Origin: Bin52 sp965213935
Lineage (GTDB): Bacteria; Pseudomonadota; Alphaproteobacteria; Thalassobaculales; Thalassobaculaceae
Length of the DNA: 64,000 nucleotides
Direction of reading: 5' to 3'
Assembly: GCA_965213935.1 (NCBI GenBank)
Contig: CBDCAO010000011.1
Coordinates: 767,190 to 831,189, forward strand
Position numbers and translations under genes: made by a program. Below, in pieces: positions 1 to 6,804 of the stretch; position 1 is the stretch's first letter, and each line of letters begins with the position of its first letter. The notes beneath the pieces are model-generated. The model was not told the origin of the DNA, searched no databases, and was given only the letters and a program-made list of their open reading frames with translations.

Positions 1-684
1 CCCGATACCGGTTCCGACGAGGTCGACACCGTGATCATGGGCGACATCGTGCAGACCCGGGCACGGGAGGTCACGCTCGGGCTGCACGCCATCTCGGCCA
101 CTCCCATCGAGCGGATCGAGGTTCGAAACGGTCCGCAGGTGAGCGAAATCGTGCGCGGCTACGACCCGGACGATCTCGGTTGCCGCTGGCGCGTCCTTTG
201 GAGCGGGGCCGAATACCGCGGCCGCGGCCGGGAGACCCGCTGGCAGGGAACGCTGGAGTTTGCCGGGCGTACCATCAGGAGGATGAACCGGATCAACTGC
301 TGGAACCATGAGCGGCAAGTCGTGTGCACCGGTCCCTCGACCGTCAGTTTCGATGCGATCACCACCGGCAACTTCGGGGGCGTCGATGTCTGGCTCGACG
401 GCGATGACGGTGACCTGGACATTCGCTCGAACCTGCTTGAGGCGAGCGTCCCGCTCGTCGCGGTCGGTATCGACGACACCGTGTTCGAGGCCGGTGGCCT
501 GAAGCGCAGGATCTCGGTCTGCAGACTGCCGGAAACCAACCCGCATCGGGAAATCCGGGCCGAGGTCCGGCTTCCCCTCGGTCCCGACCGCGACGACGCA
601 CTCTGGGTCAGCCTGTACTCCGAAGACGGATTCCAGGCCTGGTCAAGTCCGATCTACCTCGTTCCCCGGCCGGTTGAACGGTGA
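1..684 (+). CDS. DUF3604-like protein, C-terminal part (cut by window start)
   Basis: The frame is open from base 1, so the true start lies outside the window; about 227 residues are visible. The text has the look of the C-terminal region of DUF3604 proteins (PHP-related secreted hydrolase-like family): a segment reading TPIERIEVRNG near the start and an ending with WSSPIYL. No catalytic residues of the N-terminal PHP-like part can be seen here. The stop codon overlaps the GTG start of the next gene, so it is translationally coupled to the M29-like gene and is probably the first visible member of an operon leading to the TRAP genes. The family call rests on recalled sequence style only. Confidence 0.5.
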   Translation, partial: PDTGSDEVDTVIMGDIVQTRAREVTLGLHAISATPIERIEVRNGPQVSEIVRGYDPDDLGCRWRVLWSGAEYRGRGRETRWQGTLEFAGRTIRRMNRINCWNHERQVVCTGPSTVSFDAITTGNFGGVDVWLDGDDGDLDIRSNLLEASVPLVAVGIDDTVFEAGGLKRRISVCRLPETNPHREIRAEVRLPLGPDRDDALWVSLYSEDGFQAWSSPIYLVPRPVER

Positions 685-1688
685 TGCGGTGCCCGGACGA
701 GGATCTTCGGCACGTCGCCCGGAATCTGGCCGCGCCCAACGTGCGCACAGACGAGGCGGTGCTTGTGGTCTCGAGCTCGGACCAGGATCCCGGGCTTGTC
801 GACGCGATTGCCGGCGCGGCCGCGGCAGCGGGCGCGGGCAGCGTGACCGCGGCGGTGATCACCTGTCCCGCCGACATGACCGATTACCGGCATCCGCCGC
901 CGATCATCGCCGCGGTCGAGCAGGCCGATCTTGCCGTAGTCGCTACCTCGATCCGGTTCCCCCGGGCGTATGATGACCTGAGCAGGGCGCTGTTTGCGGC
1001 CGGTCGCCGTCAGGTGCTGATCAACAATGCGCCACCCGAGGACTTCGTGTGCGGCGCTGCCAGGGCCGAGCCGGCGGCTCTGCTGGAGCGGACCCGCCGC
1101 CTTGCCGGGCTGGTCACCGCGGCCGGGGTGGTTCGCATCGCCTCTCCCAACGGAACCGATCTCAGGGTCAGGATCTGCCGGCCGTGCCTGCCACTGACGG
1201 GCGTGGCGGAAGCCGATACCGGTTTCGGGTCGTTTCCAAGCGGCGAGGCCATGGTCTCGCCCGAGGAGGGCAGCGCCGAAGGTACTTTCGTCGCCGACGG
1301 ATTCGGGCAGGTGGTCTACCTGTCCGGCGGCGGGCCGCAACTCGGACTGCTGGAGGACCCTGTCCGTCTGGAGTTCCGCCGTGGCCGGCTGGTCGATCTC
1401 TCCGGCGGTGCGGCGGCAGCCAGGCTCGCAGCCATTCTCGATGCTGCTGACGACAACGTGCGGTTTCTCGCCGAACTCGGGCTCGGAACCAACCCGGCCG
1501 CCCGCCGCGTCGGACACGTAGAGAACAAGTTCAGGCTGGGGACCGCGCACGTCGCGCTCGGTGACAATCACCTGATCGGCTGGCGGGCAGCCGCGGTCTA
1601 CGGAGGGACCATCGTCAGCAACAGGCACATCGATCTCGTCTCGGAACAGGTCACCATCGAGATCGACGGACGGGTGGTGTCGGCCTGA
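681..1688 (+). CDS. M29 aminopeptidase / NicX-like metalloenzyme
   Basis: A 335-residue protein resembling the M29 aminopeptidase superfamily, which also includes the 2,5-dihydroxypyridine dioxygenase NicX. Family-like blocks are SPNGTDLRVRI, a glycine-rich FVADGFG, ELGLGTNPAARR, KFRLGTAHVALGDN and a C-terminal NRHIDLV carrying the His/Asp metal-ligand pair. The start GTG at 681 overlaps the upstream TGA; ATG at 684 is the alternative. It sits just upstream of dctP, suggesting that it acts on the compound imported by that TRAP system. Whether it is a peptidase or a ring-cleaving oxygenase cannot be told from sequence alone. Confidence 0.65.
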   Translation: MMRCPDEDLRHVARNLAAPNVRTDEAVLVVSSSDQDPGLVDAIAGAAAAAGAGSVTAAVITCPADMTDYRHPPPIIAAVEQADLAVVATSIRFPRAYDDLSRALFAAGRRQVLINNAPPEDFVCGAARAEPAALLERTRRLAGLVTAAGVVRIASPNGTDLRVRICRPCLPLTGVAEADTGFGSFPSGEAMVSPEEGSAEGTFVADGFGQVVYLSGGGPQLGLLEDPVRLEFRRGRLVDLSGGAAAARLAAILDAADDNVRFLAELGLGTNPAARRVGHVENKFRLGTAHVALGDNHLIGWRAAAVYGGTIVSNRHIDLVSEQVTIEIDGRVVSA

Positions 1689-1776
1689 CATGCCCGGCCC
1701 TGTTGCCGCGCGTGCTGTCGCGGTAGTCTGCGGACAGGCGTGGTGCGCCACGGTGTGAGTTGAGGGAGGAGCAAGG

Positions 1777-2814
1777 ATGAAAACGCAGTTACGAATTCCG
1801 TGCAGGTCGCTGATCCTGGGTGCATCCGCGTGTGCGGTCTCTGCGGCCCTGGTTGCGGGTCCGGCGCTCGCGCAGGAATTCACCCTGCGCTGGGGTCATT
1901 ACCTGCCGAACAGCGCGTTCGTGCAGGTCGAGAAGGACTTCGCGGAGAAGGTTGAGGCCCGGACCGACGGGCGAGTGAAGATCGAGATCACCTTCGCCGG
2001 CGGGCTGGGCAAGGGCAACGAGGTCGCACTGCTCGCCGGTCGGGGCGCGATCGACATGGCGTCGGTGGCGCCGGGGTACTATCCCGACCGGCTCCTGTTC
2101 TGGAAGGCGTACCAGATCCCGTTCGTGTTCAGCGAACCGAAACAGGCGATCGAGATCATCTACAAGTCGTTCGACAAGTTCCCGATCTTCGCCAAGGAGC
2201 TTGACACCATGAATGTCAAGCATCTGTTCCACCAGCCGCTCGGGTCCTACTACATGACCGGTCCGGATCCGAACTGTGACACGGTCGAGGGTCTCAAGGG
2301 CAAGAAGATCCGGAGTTTCGGGGCGGACATTCCGAAAATGCATGCCGCGATCGGCGCCGTTCCGGTCACCGTGCGTCCGACCGAGGTCTACGAGGCGTTG
2401 CAGCGAGGCACCATCGACTACTCGTTCCTGAATGCGGGCAACGTCGAGAGCCTGCGACTGTACGAACCGGGCAAGTACAGCTGCGGCACCGTCATGACCA
2501 TCACCGGTCACCTCATCGTCATCGGCAAGCGGGCCTGGGACAAGCTTCCACCCGACCTGCAGGAGATCGTCGCCGACCAGGCACGCAAGAGCCAGCAGGA
2601 ATACCTCGACTGGCTGGAGACCGGCACCGCGAGTTCCATCGCTGCGATCGAGGAGAACGGTGGCGTGTTCAAGGAGTTCCCGGCGTCCGAACTGGACAAG
2701 TGGAAGGCGGTGACGCCTGACATTCTCAAGCAGTGGGAAGACAACATGGCCGAGCGCGGCCTGGGTGCCGAGGCGAAGGAGGTTGCAGCGGCCTGGCGCG
2801 AGTGGGCCAGGTAG
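1777..2814 (+). CDS. dctP: TRAP transporter substrate-binding protein (DctP family)
   Basis: A 345-residue periplasmic solute receptor of the DctP family. Residues 1-32 form a Sec signal peptide ending in GPALA before QEFTLRW. The mature part shows the usual TRAP layout: RWGHYLPN at the start, an EVALLAGRGAIDMASV segment, and the region GLKGKKIRSFG with the carboxylate-binding Arg area. A strong Shine-Dalgarno (gggaggag) precedes the ATG. dctQ and dctM follow, giving a complete tripartite transporter. The substrate is unknown; the upstream M29/NicX-like gene suggests an organic acid or aromatic carboxylate, which is inference. Confidence 0.9.
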   Translation: MKTQLRIPCRSLILGASACAVSAALVAGPALAQEFTLRWGHYLPNSAFVQVEKDFAEKVEARTDGRVKIEITFAGGLGKGNEVALLAGRGAIDMASVAPGYYPDRLLFWKAYQIPFVFSEPKQAIEIIYKSFDKFPIFAKELDTMNVKHLFHQPLGSYYMTGPDPNCDTVEGLKGKKIRSFGADIPKMHAAIGAVPVTVRPTEVYEALQRGTIDYSFLNAGNVESLRLYEPGKYSCGTVMTITGHLIVIGKRAWDKLPPDLQEIVADQARKSQQEYLDWLETGTASSIAAIEENGGVFKEFPASELDKWKAVTPDILKQWEDNMAERGLGAEAKEVAAAWREWAR

Positions 2815-2901
2815 TCCGGGCAACAGCCGGAGTATCGCCCTGGCGTTCCACGCTCCTGCGCTGGCAGGAGCGTGGCGTCTCGCCCGGACGGGCATGAACG
2901 G

Positions 2902-3492
2902 ATGACCTCGCGCGTGGTCGAGCGTGTCGCCCTTGCCATCCTGCTCGTGGGCGGGCTCGGGCTCATTGCGTCGACCGTGCTCGGCACGGCCGACGTGGTC
3001 GGCACCCAGGTTTTCGGTGTCCCGGTACCCGGAGCGGTGGAACTGACCGAGAGCACCATGGTGCTCATCGTGTTCGGGGCTCTCACCTATACCCAGATCC
3101 GCCGCAGCCACATCAGGGTCGAGCTGCTCTACGTGAGGGCCGGCGCACGCGGCCAGGCGGCGATGGACGTGTTTGCCGGGATGACCGGCGTCCTGTTCTT
3201 TTCGCTGCTGCTCTGGCAGGCGGTCAACGAGGCCCGGTACAGCGTCGAGATCGACGAGTCGACCTTCGGCCTCGTGCGCATGCCTCTCTGGCCCGCCCGC
3301 ATCATCCTGGTTGCCGGAACCGGCCTGCTGATCCTGCAGCTCCTGATTGACCTGGCGGTTGACGCAAGGCGACTGGTGCACGGCGGCACCGCGATCTCAG
3401 TTGCCGACGTGATCAATCGCGAGGTGGGCGGGATTGGTGACCTGTCGCCACCGGATGGCGACGATCACGCGGGGCGGGCGGGCCGAGCGTGA
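2902..3492 (+). CDS. dctQ: TRAP transporter small permease (DctQ family)
   Basis: About 196 residues with four hydrophobic helices, typical of the DctQ small membrane subunit. Helix 1 follows MTSRVVERVALAILLVGG, and later segments include VELTESTMVLIVFGAL and the ARIILVAGTGLL helix. An upstream in-frame GTG at 2872 exists, but ATG 2902 gives the usual short N-terminus. The 3' end overlaps the GTG start of dctM by 4 bp, so the two membrane subunits are translationally coupled. Confidence 0.85.
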   Translation: MTSRVVERVALAILLVGGLGLIASTVLGTADVVGTQVFGVPVPGAVELTESTMVLIVFGALTYTQIRRSHIRVELLYVRAGARGQAAMDVFAGMTGVLFFSLLLWQAVNEARYSVEIDESTFGLVRMPLWPARIILVAGTGLLILQLLIDLAVDARRLVHGGTAISVADVINREVGGIGDLSPPDGDDHAGRAGRA

Positions 3493-4796
3493 TCGACCCG
3501 GGTACAGTCGGGGTCGTCGTCGGTCTTGTGCTCGCCGTCATGCTGGCGGCAGGGGTTCACATCGGTGTGGGTCTGGGTCTTGCGGGGGTGCTCGGTACCT
3601 GGCTTGCCATCGGTCCCGACGCCGCGTTGGCCCAGCTTGCCACCATCCCGTTCAGCACGACCAACTCGTTTACGCTCGCGGTCATCCCCCTGTTCATCCT
3701 GATGGGATCGCTTGCGACGCAGGCGGGGCTCACCACCGATCTCTACCGTGCCGCCTACAACTGGCTGGGGCGCCTGCCCGGCGGACTTGCGATGGCGACC
3801 ACCCTGGCCTCGGCGGCATTCGGTGCGGCGAGCGGCTCGACGGTGGTCAACGCCGCGGTGTTTACCAAGATGGCGCTGCCGCAGATGACCGCCTTCGGCT
3901 ACGACCGTCGTCTGAGCGCTGGGTGCATTGCCGCATCGGGGACCCTCGCATCGCTGATCCCGCCCAGCATCCTGATGGTGATCTACGCCATCCTGACCGA
4001 GCAGTCGGTTGCCATGCTGCTGGTTGCCGGACTGGTGCCGGGACTGATGTCGGCCGGGCTCTACATGGGCGGGATCTACGGGATTGCCAGGAAGTTTCCC
4101 CGGCTTGCGCCCCGCTCCGAGATCGAGGTGTCCTGGCGGGAGCGCTGGCGCTCGCTCTACGGCGTGTGGGGGATTGCCTTCCTGTTCCTGCTGGTCATCG
4201 GCGGCATCTACACCGGCTTTTTCGTGCCCACCTATGCCGGTGCCATCGGCGCCTTCGGTGCCTTCGTGATCGTGGTCCTGAAGGGCCGTCTCAATCGCAG
4301 GACCACCGTTGACACCTTCAAGGACGCCGGGGTCACGACCTCGTCGATCTTCATCATCGTGATCGGCGGTATCATCTTCGCCCGCTATCTGACCTACACC
4401 GGGATCGTCACCGACATCACCGACGCGTTGCTCGCTCTCGAACTCGGCAAGTATACCTACCTGTTCGCGTTCGCGGCGATCTACCTGGTGCTGGGAATGC
4501 TGATCGACCCGATCGCAATCATGGTGATCACGCTCCCGGTGATGTTCCCGATCCTGACGGGGGCGGGGTTCGATCCGATCTGGCTCGGCGTGATCGCCAT
4601 CAAGCTCGCGGAGGTCTCCCTGATCACGCCGCCGGTCGGGCTCAATGTCTATGTTGTGCGCAGCGCCTCGCCGATCCCGCTCAGGCTCGAGGAGGTGTTT
4701 GCCGGCGTCACGCCGTTCATCGCCATCGATATCCTGGCGCTGGCGCTGCTGGTTGCCTTCCCGGAAATCAGTCTCGCCCTGCCGTCCCTGATGTAA
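3489..4796 (+). CDS. dctM: TRAP transporter large permease (DctM family)
   Basis: A 435-residue polytopic protein of the DctM/ion-transporter superfamily and the catalytic channel of the TRAP system. It shows the FTLAVIPLFILMGSLA block, the ASAAFGAASGSTVVNAAVF motif, the CIAASGTLASLIPPS motif and the C-terminal EVSLITPPVGLN motif, all characteristic of DctM. The start is GTG 3489, overlapping the dctQ stop. It closes the operon; the following 370 bp contain only an integrase remnant. Confidence 0.9.
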   Translation: MIDPGTVGVVVGLVLAVMLAAGVHIGVGLGLAGVLGTWLAIGPDAALAQLATIPFSTTNSFTLAVIPLFILMGSLATQAGLTTDLYRAAYNWLGRLPGGLAMATTLASAAFGAASGSTVVNAAVFTKMALPQMTAFGYDRRLSAGCIAASGTLASLIPPSILMVIYAILTEQSVAMLLVAGLVPGLMSAGLYMGGIYGIARKFPRLAPRSEIEVSWRERWRSLYGVWGIAFLFLLVIGGIYTGFFVPTYAGAIGAFGAFVIVVLKGRLNRRTTVDTFKDAGVTTSSIFIIVIGGIIFARYLTYTGIVTDITDALLALELGKYTYLFAFAAIYLVLGMLIDPIAIMVITLPVMFPILTGAGFDPIWLGVIAIKLAEVSLITPPVGLNVYVVRSASPIPLRLEEVFAGVTPFIAIDILALALLVAFPEISLALPSLM

Positions 4797-4967
4797 GGGC
4801 GAGCCTGGTCATGCCGGTTTCGGTACCGCAGCAGGGGGGCGTGCGGCACGGACGTTACCTGTCCCCCGTCGCCGTCGCAGACCTGTGTGGGGCCCGGGAC
4901 ATCTCCGCCATCACCGCTCAACCGAACGCTTGCGATCCCCCTGAAATTCCGGCTGGCACCCGGGAGA

Positions 4968-5108
4968 CCCTGCCGGCAATCGGCAAGCTGCTCGGTCACA
5001 CCCAGGTGCAGACGACTGCCCGCCCCGCCTGCCCGCGATACCATGAAGGCGCCCGCTGCACGCATCGGCGACAGCATCGACAACGATCTCGTCACGGCGT
5101 CACAAGCC
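4968..5108 (+). pseudogene. Tyrosine recombinase (phage integrase) C-terminal remnant
   Basis: The stretch encodes LPAIGKLLGHTQVQTTAR, matching the R..HT...T catalytic block of tyrosine recombinases. After a frameshift near 5025 the next frame gives ARDTMKAPAARIGDSIDNDL, which is how such integrases commonly end. The catalytic Tyr region (normally RYAHL) is destroyed at the frameshift. Nothing recognisable of the N-terminal half survives in 4797-4967, which otherwise holds no gene. It marks an old integrated element beside the toxin-antitoxin genes that follow. Confidence 0.6.
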
Positions 5109-5127
5109 GCTTTCATCTCTACGGATT

Positions 5128-5137
5128 ATACGTATAT
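5128..5137. promoter_or_regulatory. Palindrome upstream of the phd-like antitoxin gene
   Basis: A perfect 10-bp palindrome TATACGTATA lies in an AT-rich patch about 33 bp before the antitoxin ATG. Phd/YefM antitoxins autoregulate by binding short palindromes over their promoters, so this is a plausible operator or -10 region. A strong ribosome site (ggggagg) lies between it and the ATG. Confidence 0.4.
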
Positions 5138-5170
5138 TGAGACAGGTGCCTGCTATCTGGGGAGGCTGCC

Positions 5171-5425
5171 ATGCCCACCGTGAGTGCCCTTGAGTTCCAG
5201 CGCAAGTTCGGCCGGTTCCAGCACGAAGCGCAGCGCGAGCCGGTGGAGATAACCCGGCATGGGCGCCGCGAGTTCGTGCTCATGTCTGCGGAGCAATATG
5301 ACTGGCTTTGCGCTTCTGCGCAGCGCAGCCATCGCACGGACGCCGCCGCCGATATGGTGATCGACGCCGTGGAGCGCGCCGAGATGGATGTGGAGCACAA
5401 GTCGCTCGACGACCTGCTGGCGTAA
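5171..5425 (+). CDS. Type II antitoxin, Phd/YefM family
   Basis: An 84-residue protein with the Phd/YefM N-terminal DNA-binding fold: VSALEFQRKFGRFQHEA, then VEITRHGRREFVLMSAEQY, the usual antitoxin text. The acidic C-terminus (AEMDVEHKSLDDLLA) would be the toxin-neutralising tail. A strong Shine-Dalgarno ggggagg precedes ATG 5171. The cognate toxin frame begins at GTG 5436, ten bases downstream, and is broken twice (frameshift plus a tnpB element), so this looks like an orphaned but intact antitoxin. Confidence 0.85.
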   Translation: MPTVSALEFQRKFGRFQHEAQREPVEITRHGRREFVLMSAEQYDWLCASAQRSHRTDAAADMVIDAVERAEMDVEHKSLDDLLA

Positions 5426-5744
5426 CGACGGAACGGTGGCGCTTCCCGATCCGAAGCCAGGCCTGGTCGTCCGCTACGACTACCTCTGGACGCACGAGGC
5501 CGCTGCCGGCCGCGACCAGGGCAAGACCCGTCCGACCTGGCTGATCGCCCGCGCTACGTCGTTCTGCTTCCGATCACCCGTACATCGCCCGCGGGCGATG
5601 CGGCGGGCATCGAAATCCCGGCGCGCGTCCAGCAGGCCCTGGGTCTCGACGACGCACCAAGCTGGGTGATCGTGTCGGAGCATAATATCGATGAATGGCC
5701 CAATGCCGGGCTGTCTCCGCTGCCCGGTCTGCCGGACGTCTTCA

Positions 5745-5754
5745 CCTACGGTTT
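5745..5754. repeat. Target duplication, left copy (CCTACGGTTT)
   Basis: A 10-bp direct repeat adjoining the element's left end; the same ten bases occur at 6567-6576. It is part of the toxin coding sequence (Thr-Tyr-Gly-Phe region). Confidence 0.8.
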
Positions 5755-6438
5755 GGGACTTACATAGAAAGGTGGACGGCTCATGCCGCCATCCTTGCTT
5801 GTGTGTTCACGGTTCCACGGCCCGGCAGCCTCCCCGTGCAGCAGCGCCAGTCCCCGACGCTGTATGGTGCGGGCAGCATTCGCGTCCGCATGATCGGCGT
5901 GGCCGCAGGCCACGCAGTGAAACCGGTCCCGTGTCCTGCGCGATCGGGCATCGACGTGCCCGCACGCTGCACAGGTCTGGCTGGTGTGGCGGGGATCGAC
6001 CGCGATCACGCGCCCCGCCTTGTACTCCAGCATCGCGCGCAGGGCGGCCCAGCCGGTGTCGAGAACGACCCGGTTGAGCCCGGCCTTCTGCTTCACCCCG
6101 CTGCCCGGCTCTTCCGCCGTGCCGCGGGCGCTTGCCGTCATGGCCTTCACCTTCAGGTTCTCGATCGCGACGGTGTGCGCACCCTCCGCGATCCTGCGCG
6201 AGACCTGGTGGTGCCAGTCGCGCCTTGTGCCGGCCTGGCGCCGTCTCGTCTTCGCCAGACGGGCGCGGGTGCGCGCCCGGCGGCCCGAACCGCGCTTTTG
6301 CCGTGCCAGTTTCCGCGACAGGCGCTTCGCCTTCGCCTCGAGGCGGCGCCAGTTGTCACGCGTCTGCGGCAGCAGACGGTATGTGACCTGGCGGTGTGCA
6401 CGCTGCGGTCTTGTCCCGGGTCTTGTTTCGGACGGCAT
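5746..6438 (-). pseudogene. tnpB: tnpB copy 1: RNA-guided nuclease remnant lacking RuvC-I
   Basis: The start is taken at ATG 6438 (MPSETRPGTRPQ), about 230 codons. It keeps the RuvC-II motif VAIENLKV, the zinc finger CAAC...CVAC and the RuvC-III motif DHADANAA. The N-terminal half and the RuvC-I Asp (GIDMNAGQ in copy 2) are missing. The deletion joins DNWRRLE directly to a later RRLE-like site; both encode a ctcgaggcggcg-like repeat, so short-repeat recombination is the likely cause. A further 8-bp deletion near the 3' end shifts the C-terminus, so translation runs through the element end and stops in toxin DNA. It cannot be an active nuclease. Confidence 0.8.
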
Positions 6439-6566
6439 GCGGTGTCTCCCGAACAGTACGGGAAATATACAGGATAAAACGTGGAACATGCAAGGAAAAT
6501 GCGCCTGCAGGTCTTCGAGTCAGGCCCTGCAGGCGGCATGACGCTGTCAAGTCATCCTAATAAGAG
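5755..6566 (-). mobile_element. tnpB element copy 1 (812 bp) with terminal inverted repeats and 10-bp target duplication
   Basis: The element lies between direct repeats CCTACGGTTT at 5745-5754 and 6567-6576. Its left end (5755-5790) and right end (6532-6566) are imperfect inverted repeats that share the inner motif TCATGCCGCC. A perfect 9-bp stem hairpin (GCCTGCAGG / CCTGCAGGC, 6503-6534) lies just inside the right end. No tnpA is present, so it is non-autonomous. It is nearly identical to copy 2 at 41244-45080 except for the outer 16 bp on the right and an internal deletion. The split toxin gene confirms both borders. Confidence 0.8.
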
Positions 6567-6576
6567 CCTACGGTTT
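6567..6576. repeat. Target duplication, right copy (CCTACGGTTT)
   Basis: Second copy of the 10-bp repeat; toxin coding resumes in frame directly from it. Confidence 0.8.
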
Positions 6577-6804
6577 CATCCCACCGGGACTGTTCGCGCA
6601 GATCAAGGCCCGTTTCCTCGAACTAGCTCGTGCGAAGGAGAGCCGCGCGGTGCGCCGTTGAGCGGAAGTGCGGCCGACATTCCTTGCCGCCCTGCCGGCA
6701 TGCGCGCCACATCAGGACGCCGACGCGCGACGAAAGTGATTGGGACTTGCAAACGATACGCTTACGGTAACCCGAGTGCGCCCCGTTGAAGCTTAGGCCT
6801 CTAC

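Larger units (their letters stand above)
5436..6661 (+). pseudogene. PemK/MazF-like toxin gene, frameshifted and split by a tnpB element
   Basis: The gene starts at GTG 5436 (VALPDPKPGLVVRYDYLW), shifts frame near 5550, and continues as YVVLLPITRTSPAGDAAG through WVIVSEHNIDEWPNAG to PDVFTYG at 5752. The tnpB element then intervenes. The frame resumes after it as YGFIPPGLFAQIKARF and ends at TGA 6659-6661. Removing the element plus one copy of the 10-bp repeat rejoins TYG to FIPPGLF in frame, which proves the insertion. The sequence resembles PemK/MazF-type endoribonuclease toxins paired with Phd-like antitoxins. It has two independent inactivating lesions. Confidence 0.8.
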
